Part shown: positions 22,440 through 34,400 of the stretch, one piece after another
Numbering within the stretch: the first letter of the stretch is position 1
Layout of the letters: each line of letters opens with the position of its first letter
From: Marthasterias glacialis
Taxonomy: Eukaryota > Echinodermata > Asteroidea > Forcipulatida > Asteriidae
Direction of reading: 5' to 3'
Assembly: GCA_911728455.2 (NCBI GenBank)
Contig: OU452229.1
Span: forward strand, 21,726,865-21,790,864
Length of the DNA stretch: 64,000 nucleotides
Program-made: the position numbers and the translations under genes
Notes under the pieces: model-generated
The model's database searches: none
What the model was told of the DNA's origin: nothing
What the model saw: only the letters and a program-made list of their open reading frames with translations

Positions 22440-23950
22440 ACTAGCCTTTGTCTCCCCAATCTACCCTTCTCATCAAACCTGTGCAGTGGTAAACCTTTTG
22501 ATCACAGGCTATCTGATTTGCTGGCATTTTCGAGCAGCTGTCTGCAGCAATTTAAATAGTAGACTATAGACTTGTTCCAAGTCCACTGATTGATATGGGA
22601 TAGACTTGATCCAAGTCTATGGCTAGCCATGGGTTAGACTTCAACAAAGTCCGCTGATGGTTTTGGGGGTTAGACTTGATCTAAGTCTTTGAAATCTTAC
22701 ACATTAGACTTGATCAAGTCAAACGAGTCTCAAATAAACTAATAGCAGTTCAGTACACATCATCATCTACAGATAAACGTTTTGTTTGTCCCTTAAACAC
22801 TTTTTAAAAACATTAAAGAATCATTGTGAAAACCAATTTTAATTAAGACATTTTCAATATACTTGTACCATTTTCTCACTTGTTAATGAACTAGTTATAT
22901 TTAATAATAGGGTTTATTACGCATTTGTCATTTAATTTTTCCTTTTTCTTTATTCAAACATAAGTTTTCATTAAATTTCAAAGGAAGTTTGAAACGTAAG
23001 GCCATCACTAATTACCTCCTGGTTTTTCAAGGTAAGATTTCGTTTTTGGTGTTATCTTAGAAGTTTTTTTTTTTTAGTGTAGCTGCAAGATCAATCAATG
23101 CAACTTGATCATTAAAATAGGAATCCTAAACCCTTTACAAAATTTCTTTCCGTTAAAGTATTTTTTGTACCTTAGCTAGGAAATGTACCTCATTAAAAAC
23201 AAACTTGGATAGTTAAACTAGACCCCCCCCCCCTCCTAAAAAAAGCAAAAGAAAAACAGAAATCCAAGGAATGTTAGAAACAAATAAGTTGCGGGTGAAT
23301 GTGTCGGGGAAAAAACCCCGCCCCAAACACAGATGGTGCATAAATGTAGAAAGGCTTTAAAAGCCAAAAGTAGCAAAAGAACGGAGCGTGGGACCAGAAA
23401 GCGCACCGTTTTATGCATTGACAGATTTACATCATAAAAGGGGGAGATCACTTCTCATGCGCTGTCTCCGTTAAAAGTCCTTGTAAACCTTTTTACCTTT
23501 GTCTACCATTTTAGATATTTTATTTGTGATGGTTTTGTGATGTTCAATTTTTGACAAGTTCATTTTTTACGGTATATAAAAGCATACTTCATCATCAGCG
23601 GACGCAGATTTTGCAATTTGATCTTTACTTAATCAAATCAATTTAGTTTATTTTCTAATGGAATTTCTTCATTTTTTTCAGGTTTGTTCACTCAGTTGGA
23701 ACTTAAAGTCTTTTGAGCAGAGTGCTGTTTCTAAAACTCAGCTCTCACTGTAATTTATGGCTGCGAATTCCCCCCCAATTGCTTTACAAAAAGTCATGTT
23801 AACGAAGAATGAAATCGCATAAGTAAATTTGTTTTTTTCGTTTTTATGTAAAGTGAAAACAAAAAAAAATGCTTATTTTTCATGGAATCTTTGTGAATAG
23901 TGTGATCCACATGTAACTGTACATTTGTAATAATAAACAATTTTAAGATG
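22440..23950 (+). other. EIF4B: EIF4B 3' untranslated region (probable)
   Basis: After the TAA at 22437-22439 no further coding is seen. The first convincing poly(A) signal is AATAAA at 23932-23937 in TAATAATAAACAATTT, giving a 3' UTR of about 1.5 kb. Four copies of GACTTGAT(C)CAAGTC-like text at 22560-22740 make a small degenerate repeat. Transcript ends are inferred, not observed. Confidence 0.5.
23932..23937 (+). terminator. EIF4B: Poly(A) signal AATAAA
   Basis: A canonical AATAAA in an AT-rich context, about 1.5 kb after the EIF4B stop and before any other gene on this strand. A T-rich stretch follows at 23950-23965. Confidence 0.5.
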
Positions 23951-25329
23951 TACTTTTATATTTGTTTGAGATTTAGGCAGGGAAGGTGCGTATAGTGCTA
24001 ACCCCGGCATAGGACCTTAAGAACGAGTACCAGCTGTTTTACCAGCTGCGCGGAGAGCACCTGCACACAATGCATGCTCCTCTAGCCATTTCGGCCATTT
24101 TGGGAGTCGATTCTTTTGCGTACATTTTTGACTCCCCAGAATGGCGGACGGGTGCCTAGGCGCATGTGTAGTGCACTGCGCGTAGTGAAATGAATTAATA
24201 GACTATAATGAGCTAGAGGGCGTACGAAACCGTGCGAAACCAGGGCCCGATAAAAAGCATTTTTGACCATTGAGAAAATGGCGCTGACCAATCATATTAC
24301 ACTGGTTACTCATCCGTGTTCACACAGCAGCCATTTTCTAAGTGGACATTCGTATGCAATTGACCCATAGGGATTTTCTCCCATGGTGGGTCAGCGGAGT
24401 TCCTTGCGTGACAGAGCGAGTGTTCCCTCTAGTTCTTATATATAACTCTATGCCAATTATCAAGGAGTAGCCATCTTGTTTTCCTTCCATTCAAATCACT
24501 GTTACCAAACCGAGGCTGGAAGGGGGAAAAAGTCTGGCCCCTCTTTTGTACCATGAGCATCAGTAGTCGTTATTACTAGAGAATAGACAAGGAACAAGAG
24601 AATAGGGAATGGCAGCACGATTCACGTTTACGGAAGGCCTAGTAGGAAACAAATATTATGTGGTATCCGTAGACGGTGTTTGCCACTCAGAATTAAATTC
24701 GCATTTGGTGGGTCTTCAAATTTATTGGATGCGATATCACAAAACGAATCTAAAAGTGAAAGAGTAATGGTTATTCACTGGTTATTCCCCAAGGGGATTT
24801 CATTCAAAACAAAAGGGCAACCTTTATTTTTCACTCGAACATGTAACTTCATAACAAGTAAAGGTAATAAATTAATTAATAAATTCTAGAAGTTCACAGG
24901 TTGGTTATTTGTACATATCAATTAATTCTAACGTGAGGAAGTGTTATCTTTCTTTGAATATCCCCCCAAAAAACTGACTTTATTGAAGTTAAAAGTCCGC
25001 CATTGGTCGTTTGAGAGGCACATTCATTCCAACCATCTTCTTTTCAAGAAAGGTATCACGTGACTATTGACGTATCGTTAAGGAAACCGTCGGCGTGTCT
25101 GAATGGCTCCTTTAAAAAAAAATGAACAGTGCGGCAACTGTTACTTTATCAAATTAATGTTTTATACTAATTTTTACGAAAGCAGCGAAGCAGAAACATT
25201 TCTCAGGAAGATTTGTACCCGTGATGTGATTGCACGAAGTGCGATTTGAGATTTTAAACACCAACTGTGATGGAATCAGTTTGTTACCAGCGAATGTACC
25301 ATTGTTCTGTATTCAGTGTACATCACGTT

Positions 25330-25610
25330 TACACCTCTGTTCAAAACCATTATGGTCGACATGGATCATTGTGTCGACAACAAATTTTAACACTTGTGCC
25401 AACCCACTGTGTCAGACCCATCACGCCAGACTAATCATTTTCGACCCATTGTGTGCTACAAATGATGTCTGACTTTGCAAGTCTGACGACAAATCAGTAT
25501 GTCCGACCATTATGTCCGACAGACTAGTATAACTTGTCAGACACAATGGTCCACCTCTGCTGTCGAACACAATGTTCATTGCCGGACATCATGGTACGAA
25601 ACGCGTGTCA
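25330..25610. repeat. Degenerate tandem/inverted repeat of a GTCNGACCATTNTGTC word
   Basis: Short words recur in both orientations: ATTATGGTCGACATG, CATTGTGTCGAC, GTCCGACCATTATGTCCGAC, GTCAGACACAATGGTC and GCCGGACATCATGG. Spacing is irregular (roughly 15-40 bp). This is more than chance for AT-rich DNA, and the words could form many alternative hairpins. The family is unknown. Confidence 0.55.
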
Positions 25611-26873
25611 AAAATGATGTTTACTGAACAATAAAGACGGTACATCATTCATTGGTAAAAGACTTCGTTTCCAGAACATCAACTACTAATGCTCACTTAT
25701 AATATGAAGAATCGATTTTTCCCGAGAAACTTGTCCCATTTGATAAAATATGACGAATGTAGTCACATGATATAATTCGTTTGAAAACTGAATATCTGGA
25801 AAGAATGTTCTTGAAGTAAAACGAGCATCGGAGGACTTGCAGCTTCGAGACAAAAAAAACACACCGAACATACCGTTTAGTAAAACCGCTCACTATTATC
25901 TTAAGACTTAAATGTTGACGGAAAATCGTGGATGGATTTTTTTTTTGTCGAAGCCAGTTTTTTAAGACGACTATTTGAGCAGGATGTCATCATAACATGT
26001 TTATGTGTAGTGTAGTTAATATAAGTTTCTCTGTTCGGAGCTCAAGTAATAAAAAGAAAAATAAGCTGTTGAAACGCGTGTATTTTTTGTGTTTTCTTTG
26101 TCATTTTTAATTCAACCGTGCGCTGCAACCCCCCCCCCCCCCATTTATTCACACCATTCTGTTTTCCGGCTCCTGATGTACAAGACTAACTCACTCTTCA
26201 TCAGTATAGGACAATAAAATAATGTAGCCTTTCGCGCGGTAGGTACAACCATTTTTCTTTCTTTCCATTCTGTTTTATACCGACAGAGGAAGGACTGGTA
26301 AAATAGTCTGGTCCCGTTTTGGTGTAGCGATAATTGGTGCCCGTTTTTGATAACTGCTTACAAGGAACTGGCAAGGACTCTGGCGGGACTGCCATTATGC
26401 GACTGAAAATTATGCGACTGTTGCGATGAAACCATGGTGACGAGGTTAACGCGCCTCATCATACAGACACTCCTTGGCGGAGAGAAGCAATAATGATCAT
26501 TGCCTTGTTAAAATGAGAAGGTCCCCCCTGTAGCGTTAGCATGTAGAGAAACGGCTCAATGATCTCAGCCAGAATATGTACGCTTGCTTGTAACCATTAA
26601 ACACGTAGACAGAATACTGGTAACTCACGCCAAAATACATGTACATGGTGATGTTTCATCAACATTAGAATAAACATTTTAATTCAAACAAAATGATGAG
26701 TTCAGAAGTTCATTTGAATCGCACTCTGGTTTGTACAATTTCATACTTTCACTAGTAAAATGTCACTCAACTGATTACAATGAACAGATTTGTGTTGAAA
26801 GGAACGTGCAGAACATTACTGCTTACCAATGAGCAACAATGAAATTGTGAATTAGTTGAAACACTCATTGATA

Positions 26874-27299
26874 CGGAGCTCTGGAAGTGTCATCCTCCAT
26901 GTTGAGATCCTGAGATAGTTTACTGCAGGATGATGACATCGTAAACGTAAGACGACGACATCTTAAAGTAAGATGTCGATTTCCCCGAGAAAAGTTATCT
27001 CAGGACGACGACATCCTGAACGTATGATGTCGACTTTCCGAGACAATTCATCATGGGATTATGACGTCTTGAAAATGTCTAGAACCCAAGATGAATTACC
27101 TTGGAAAGAAGACTTCGTACCTTCAGGATATCCTCCAGAGATTAAAAAATATGTCTGGAAGACGACATTCTACTTTCAAGATGTCGTCATCCCGAGTTAA
27201 ATTATCTCGAAGTGTCGTCATCTAATATTTTAATGTCATCATTCTGCAGTAAATTACCTCAGGATCTCAACAAGTTGGATGGCACTTCCAGGGCTCCTT
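26874..27299. mobile_element. Fold-back element with internal GATGTCGTCATCC subrepeats
   Basis: The outer arms are GGAGCTCTGGAAGTGTCATC with TTGAGATCCTGAGATA on the left, and the inverse ACCTCAGGATCTCAACAAG, then GGCACTTCCAGGGCTCC, on the right. Between them are repeated words of the type ACGACGACATCCTGA and AAGATGTCGTCATCC in both orientations. Total length is about 426 bp with no coding. A 75-codon open frame here is an artefact of the subrepeats. Confidence 0.7.
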
Positions 27300-27548
27300 A
27301 CAATGATTATGGCTTTGTACATGTATAATAAAGGCACTGCGATGAACAGTCGTGGAAACAATCATTACACTCATGATAGGGACAATGTGCCATAATGATA
27401 ATAACAGCATGACATCGACCTCATCAAGCAGACAGTAAAGTTCGGCTTGCTGCAGTTTCTTCTCCGCCAATCAGTGATATTTTGTGGGGATAAAAATTGA
27501 TCAAAACAAAAAGGTTTCTGTTTTTATACTCTATACTTAAAGCCATTA

Positions 27549-27896
27549 TACACCATTGGTAAAGTGTCTGGAAATACTTCCATACCTTATGAGCATCGAG
27601 AGTTATTTAATAAAATCAACCTGCGAAAGTTTCAGCTCATTTTATTGTTTCCTTTACGAGAAAACAATACAAAGTCATTCAGCGTTTTTGTACTCATTCT
27701 AACGGCCGGAGTTTTCGTCTCGTGAGACGAAATCATTTGTGGATCTTATTTCACTAATTATTCGAAAACGATAACACATCAGGCAGAAATATTTCACAGG
27801 ATGATTTCTACCATCATTGTCTCTATCCCCATGTAAGTTATGTGCAAATCTGGGAACATTTTGTTTTTCAGTGTTCCCAAAAGTGAATATGGGCTT
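27549..27896. repeat. TTAA-flanked palindromic element, copy
   Basis: It begins TTAAAGCCATTATACACCAT and ends GAATATGGGCTTTAA. The interior matches the copies at 1-341 and 2568-2917, including the GTTTTCGTCTCGTGAGACGA core. Both ends carry TTAA, the clearest support in the window for a TTAA target site in this family. Confidence 0.75.
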
Positions 27897-28287
27897 TAAT
27901 GAATCAAAACAGTGCAAAGTTCATTCTGGTCACAGGAAACATATCCTACAAGATCAGGCAGTTGTGTGGTTTTGAAGGCTCAGGGACCTTACAACACACG
28001 TAATGGGAAGATAAACATCATTTCTATATATGGAAACCAACATTGACGGTGACGGTGGAAAATGGCAAATAATCGACTCAAAACTGATTTCAAATTTAAA
28101 CAGCTGCTCTTCAGTAAAGTAGAAAACTACGGCGAAATTTAAGTATTACAAGCAAGTGACGACAACCTTTTTCCTCATCGGGAAAGGCACACGCATAAAA
28201 ACTTTTAAAGGAAAGTACATATACAGGCAATGTTTTCCGGAAGAGTAAATTAACCTTTATCCCAAAGTTTTCCATAAAAAAAATTAT

Positions 28288-28487
28288 TGACCCCTTGGAC
28301 CAACGTCACACACGGCTACTATTTACCAAGCTCTCCATTTTATGAGTCAAACGACACCTACAAAATAGCGTGTAAACGCCGCGTCGCCTAAAACGCCCAC
28401 CGCACTGTCCAAACACACGGGGGACGTTGACTTTCAAAATGACGCAACCAAGATTATGATGATGATGACGTCATGTGAATTGGGTAA
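28288..28487 (-). repeat. CRE-bearing palindromic repeat, minus-strand copy
   Basis: Read on the minus strand it runs from ATTCACATGACGTCATCATC to the GGGGTCA end, with an intact TGACGTCA at 28466-28473 and inverted GGGAGTC/GACTCAT-type blocks. It shows the same order of blocks as the other copies. Confidence 0.7.
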
Positions 28488-28819
28488 ATACACACCATCA
28501 AACCACACCTGTATTTTCACAAAATTAATCGGGTCGCATTTTCAGTGAAGACAGCCCAACACCATTTCAATTTTGTCAGGGGAATTTTATGCACGCTCGC
28601 ATCAGGCTTATTTTGTTTGCGACAACCGACATAAGCAACAGTGAGTTACGGGGTCTTTGAATTCCATTTTCTCAACTTTGGAGGGTAATGAGTGCGCTTT
28701 CAGATTTAAACTAATCATTTTCCCCCGATAATTGTTCAATGATGTCTTTGTCTATAAAGATAATATTAGAATAAAAATCCCAGCGTCCTTAATGATTTAA
28801 AACATGCTTTACCGATGAA

Positions 28820-29040
28820 TGTTTTAACAAGTAACATTATATGGTTCTCAAAACGCAGTCGCGTATAGAAGGGGAGGGACAGCCCCCCCCCCCCCCTCTT
28901 CAGAGCCCCTGCACCCCATGAGACCGAAACATTGCACCAAATGAATGGTTCTATGCATTGACATAGCACCTCCAAATTATGTCTTTACCCCCGCTTGCCC
29001 ACCCCCCCCCCCACCCCAAATAAAAATGTCAGGTTACGCC
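28820..29040. repeat. Dispersed repeat with C-rich interior, pair with 61480-61780
   Basis: Shared text includes CAAATGAATGGT and GCATTGACATAGCACCTCCA (TACATTATGTAACACCCTCC in the partner), then a C run, AAATAAAAATGTCAGGTTAC and GCC. Both copies carry poly-C tracts at the same places. The family and mode of movement are unknown. Confidence 0.6.
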
Positions 29041-29904
29041 AACGTCATCAAAAAGCACTCGAGTCACATTTCGAAAGAATTCTGGACGGTGCCTTGTTTA
29101 CACAATAAACGTATACATGTACACTGTACACTGTACATTGTACAACAGTTTGCCTTCCATAACATCCACTATAGCTACAAGCCCAAACCGCTCAAACAAT
29201 TTAATCACCCATCACAAAATGCATTATTTATGAGGGCAGGGGACCAGTTGTCAACAACATAATGGTGTTCACCCCGTGTAATGGTTGGTAACCTCTTTCT
29301 GCCAAGCATGTTTTGAGAATTGTATTAAGCAAGTTAAGGAATTCCCTTCAATTGGTCCGACTTTACTTATCGCGTAGTTTCAATTCAAAACTGCTACAAT
29401 CGGTCATGCCTTCTGTCTATAGAAATAAACACAACGAACAAGAACACCGAGTGTGCAAATTAACCACATGAGATGGGAGATTTCAATTTGTCCCACTTTT
29501 AAAACTCCGTATGAAAAAAAAGAAAAAAATGCTATATTTATAAATAGATTTATATACAAAGTAAGGCGTCAAAATCAAATATCGGTCTGTTCAATCAAGT
29601 ACAGGGTGGCATATAGACTATGCATACGACTTCATATTCAACAAAATTCCTCTTAATTATAATGTTTCAATTAACATCAAATGTTTAAAACTGTTTTCAA
29701 TGACCCTTTGAAAACAAAATTGTCACTAGAAAACTTTATGGGATTGAGCAGAAATCTAGTTTAAAGAAACTTTTAAAATCCAAATTTGAGTATAGTTCGA
29801 CTATAACGCTCTTGACTTGAGTCTCCATCAAAGTCAAGAATCAATGCAAACCACCAACTTTCTTTATTTAAAGCATACGTTCTTCCCACCCCAAAAGCCG
29901 AGTT

Positions 29905-30150
29905 TACTTCACAGTTTCATGGCCCGATTTTCGCCGAAAGATATATGCTTATTTTTTTTCTTTTGAACTTTTCTCTGAACGAATTTTGACAGATGATACC
30001 ATCTAAGCACGAAAAAATAAAACACACACACAAACCCCCCCCCCCCCCATGTGCCATGGACAATGCACAAAATACATGTAACATGCAAACTTGTTCGTAC
30101 GTGGCTGATGGACGCGAGATAATTTCGAGATCCCGACAATAATTCATCTT
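29905..30150 (-). repeat. Dispersed repeat, inverted pair with 58995-59235
   Basis: The reverse complement of this stretch matches 58995-59235: GTTAAAAACTAAA-like start, CCATCAGCCA, TGTTACATGTATTTTG, GCATTGTCC, CATCTGTCAAAATTCGT, GGCGAAAATCGGG and CATG. A poly-G/C run is present only in this copy. Open frames of about 76 codons in it are not maintained in the partner. Confidence 0.7.
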
Positions 30151-30902
30151 TAGTTTTTAATTAACTACCACTTACCATTGGCGGAATTTTTACGTGCAAT
30201 AAATCAAATAAAAGCTTATAACTTTCTGGAATCTTTAAAAATTGGCTGTTTCAAATTCAAACCAACCGAGCGGACCTAAACTTGCATCTTTAAGACTTAA
30301 AAAGAATTTGTCAACTTACCGCGTACTATACTGTACACTCAAAGTTCATGTGAAACGAAATAAGTTACTATACGAAATAATGCCACCCTTTCGTGGTACA
30401 GCTATTATTATTAACTTGACAAGCTGAAGGTCGCTGTAAACATCATAAAAGAAAGGTGTATTGTGGGTAGACTTCCGGTTAACTAAGCTTTTCGTTTAAA
30501 ACATAATGATTTCATGAGAGCAAGTTTACTGGAAATAATGCCCAACGCGAGAGCGGCTAAAAAAACACAACTTAATAAAACAAACGACGCTAACAAAAAA
30601 AGTAGATAAATCAATTTACCCGTAAAATAACGAGAATCTACCCTCATTTAAGGTACATTATTTGGGAGTTTGGGTAATTTGTTCGGACGCCATTAAAACC
30701 GTTGCTTAAAGACAAATATCAAAGGCAAGGGTGCATGGCAGAATTCAGTTCAAATCTTGGATTGAAAAGGGAGCTTTCAGTTGTGTTCACAACTGGTGAA
30801 CTGTGTAGCATTGTACGGGTACCCGGCTCTGGAGGCTTTCACTTTCTATACAGTACAGAGGAAGAGTCCTATATAAGGCTATGCGGGTACCCGCCTGTTC
30901 GC

Positions 30903-30920
30903 TTTATTTCATTCTTTATT
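30903..30920 (-). terminator. Two poly(A) signals for the bZIP gene
   Basis: On the minus strand AATAAA occurs twice (30915-30920 and 30903-30908) in TTTTAATAAAGAATGAAATA, about 200 bp after the TAA at 31118. This gives a compact 3' UTR. Confidence 0.65.
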
Positions 30921-31117
30921 AAAACAATTCATTTCTAGACGAAGCATTTTCTCGTTTCAGCTACTTTGCAAGGAGTTAAAGAAAACAACAAATAATTAAG
31001 ACACACAATTATTATGTCCAGCAGTGAAGATAATATAATAATTATATATAAAATTGTTTCTTTGGGTAAATAATAACCTATTGTCTTTGCTGATATATTT
31101 TGGATGTGTATTTTTGG

Positions 31118-31464
31118 TTACTGTTGCAACATGTTTTTATGTGGTGGGTGTGTCTGCATCATTTGTACGGGCATCTGGGTTTGCATGATAGGCCGCTGGT
31201 GCGCAAGCAGGTGCTTCAGTGAGTTGAATTCTTGTCGCAGTGTGTCCAGCTGCGCTCGTAAAATTTCGTTCTCCTTCTCGAGGTAGGTTGCCCGCATCGA
31301 GACTTGGTCCTCTCGTTTCTTGCGGGAGTCTCGCGATCGTTTGGCGGCCAGATTGTTGCGGTTCCGCCGCTCGAAGTACTTGTCGTCTTTGTCGGAGGGT
31401 GGGACCGGCTTTTTGTTGTTTCGTCGCTTTGCGGGAGGACCGTTGCGTGTGCTTGCTACAGACA
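31118..31464 (-). CDS. bZIP DNA-binding exon
   Basis: The last coding exon carries the whole bZIP, plus a lysine-rich lead (PPAKRRNNKKPVPP) that could serve as a nuclear localisation signal. Its acceptor, TTTTCTGCTAG, has a good pyrimidine tract. After the zipper come about 25 residues rich in M, Q, P and H (RPIMQTQMPVQMMQTH), an unusual tail for PAR factors, which normally end soon after the zipper. Confidence 0.93.
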
Positions 31465-34400
31465 CTAGCAGAAAACAAAAAAATACAAATCGGAAACAGT
31501 TCTTAAATGAATTGTTACGAAAACACCTGTACGTGTAACAAAAAATACAATTTGTATTATATTGTATGTTGTATCTCAATCAACAAGAAGGGAGGGGCTT
31601 ATTTTTTAACCCAAACCATCGGGCATCTTGACACTTTTCCGATTTTAAGCTATTCTTGTGACATGTCTCGAGATGCAGCCACACAAATAAAAAATATATA
31701 TATAAAACAAATCTTCAGAACATGGAAACCAAAACGAGGCTGCACTTAACGGGCTGAATTGATAACGAGGCTGCATTGGGAACTAGTATGGCTCTTTTTT
31801 GTACGTTGAAAACACTTATGCATATTCACCTATCCACATATAGAATATGACTAAGATGATGAACGCAAACATTATACGTCTATATGAAATACATAAAAAG
31901 GATACCCATTTTTTCTTATTAATTTATTCGTGTCATAAGAAACTTACTGTTTAGCATATCGATGGTATTGTTATTCGTTATCGCGTTGGACATAGCCTGT
32001 CCCATCATTTGCTGATCCGCGGCCATAATCCCCTCGCCGGTCCCTCCAGATGGGGCGTGGCTCTGCATCTGCTGCATGGGCGGCATGCCGTTGTTATTAA
32101 GCTGCATGTAGTGGGACGGGATGCCCATGGGCATGCCGGTCATCTCAGGCGAGACGCACGCGTTGCTCGACGGCACCGTGGCCGTGGCAACCGGCATGCC
32201 GTAGACGGTGCACGGCAGACTGGAGGTTGTCGTGGAGGTAGTGCTGAGTTGGCCGATGGAGTTTGGCGTCTGAAGCTGGGCAGAGTCGGCCAGGGTGAGC
32301 ATGTTGCTGGTCTGGTCTTGGCACTGGGTGGACACCGGGGTTGCTAGACTAGCGGCAGGCATTAAGCTGATAAGAGGCGACTTGTTCTCTCGTTGTTCGG
32401 ACTCGTTTGTGGTAAGATTTTCTATTTGGAAATCAAGCGATTGGATTGTATTTTAATTTTTTTTGCGGCGGGGGGGGGGCGGTCACAGTGTAAAGAGGTT
32501 TCCTTTGAAGAGGGGATGATTCTGAAACAAAAACTAGTTGGATTCCTTTTTACCACAATAAACTTTCCCCAAAATATCGGTAACATTTCCCCAAAACAAC
32601 CTTTTTTCAAAACGATCGCAATTCACACGTATATTGGGCCTTTAACTATTTCCAAAATAAGAAGTTTTAGTACATGTGCTTTAGATTGATTCATCACATC
32701 CATTTTGAATTTGACATCGAGGATTTTTAGGAATAAGTGGAAAGTATACATACCAGCATTTTGGTTGACAGCTTGTGTGGGAGTGATCATCTTATCACCG
32801 CAGTGTTGTTGTTGTTGTTGTTGCTGCTGCTGCTGCTGCTGCACCTGCTGTGCCGCCTGAACAGCATGGAGAAGTTGCTGCTGCTGTTGGTGATGCTGCA
32901 CAGCAAGCTGCAACACCGGCATGCCACCCATGTCATTGGCAGCCTGCAGTGCCTGGCCGAGCAGTGAGGAGTTGGCACCCTGCATGTGAAGTGGTAACTG
33001 GGAGTGCTGCACCATGCTGATGGGCTCGGGGACCCCCTGATTCGCACCGCTGGTCACGGACGTGATGATGGACGCGCTTCCCGTACCGGGCACAATCGTG
33101 GTGGCCGAGAGGCCGCCCATCTCCTGGGCATGGGCTTGGTAAGCTGCTGCAACGGCAGCAGCAACTGCTGTTGCATACTGCTGCTGCTGATTTCCCACCG
33201 GTTGCTGCTGCTGCTGTTGCTGTTGCTGCTGCTGTGGCTCCGGTTGCATGGTCGATGTCGGTGGACTACTAGACTGGCTAGAGCTAGAGTCAGATGTGTT
33301 AGGGTCGATGACCTCAACAGTCAACTCCCGGTAGAAGCCGCTAGGCTGGGGGCAATCTTCAGAACCTAGGTGAAAAGGGAACATTTTTTTAGGAGCATAT
33401 AAACACGGAAGAGTAGGGAACACCGGAGCCTTCAAAAAAAGGCACATTTAAAGAAAGTCAAAACAAGTATTTTAAAACAACAACTGCTAATTTGTGACTT
33501 CCAACCTGAAATCAAATGGGTTTTCTTAATATGTCCAGTCTCACATGGATGTAAAACCGAAGTATCAATGGTTACAAACAATGCCTGAAGCTTTGCATGG
33601 TGTGGGTATGGATAAAAAGAAGTTTCTATGGTACTTTGAGCTTTTGCAGGTACAACCATGAGTAGATCTCATTTGGAAGGAATGTTGGCTCTGAAAAGAG
33701 CCGTTGTAATGGAGTCGACGTTTCGATCAGTGTACTCTGCTCGTCTTCAGCAGAATAAGACGAGCACGGTTACAACTACTACTTCCTTTTGATGCTGGTT
33801 TATATCACTTTTGTAAAATTATTATAATACTGGTTTATTAAAAAGCATTGCACTTGAGACAATGCATACAATGAAAACGGAGAAATTAAAACGAAACAAT
33901 GTAAACATTTAAAATTACTGACGTCAAGCAAAATACAACATGAAATACATTTTCCAAGCCACATCTACATATTTTAAGACGCGACTTTCACACATCAGCA
34001 CCGAAGGGTTTTTGCAATCAAGAAGAGGGGAAACTGGTTCACTATCTCGTATCATGGCGGAAATTCCTTCCTAAAGTCGGCAGGAAGTATTAGCAGATGG
34101 TCCCGCTGTGAAACAATTCCTCTGTTTTTTGCCCGTCGTTAACCAGTGATAACTGTTGAAGTGTATTACACTGAGTTGTTGGTCACCATTGTTAAGTTTA
34201 ATCCAACATTTTGTATAACTTTGTCTTAACAAAATATGAGTAGTTTATTAACAAATCAGTATGGACATTTGACGCTATTTTCTGGTACCTGTATGAAAGA
34301 GAGAAAAACAACCCCAAAACCCAATATTTTTTCGATATCAAACAGTTACTTTCATTAAAACATTGATCTAAATTACGTGTGTCATATCTAGACATTAATA

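Larger units (their letters stand above)
23960..30899. other. Intergenic region between EIF4B and the bZIP gene, repeats only
   Basis: The two genes converge here. I see no exon with recognisable protein similarity on either strand. The stretch holds the repeats listed separately (25330-25610, 26874-27299, 27549-27896, 28288-28487, 28820-29040, 29905-30150), poly-C tracts at about 26130, 28885 and 30035, and a fragment of the GGGAGTC palindrome family at 24090-24150. The remainder looks like unique AT-rich DNA. Confidence 0.6.

Noticed and set aside
32342-32366. Acceptor at 32366 (CTTATCAG) for bZIP exon 3
   Set aside because: It joins exon 2 out of phase and gives an immediate stop; the acceptor at 32421 keeps the frame through to the bZIP.
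32737-33369. Plus-strand and alternate-frame open frames rich in Leu, Ala or Ser over the bZIP exon 2
   Set aside because: They are shadows of CAG/CAA runs in the true minus-strand exon.
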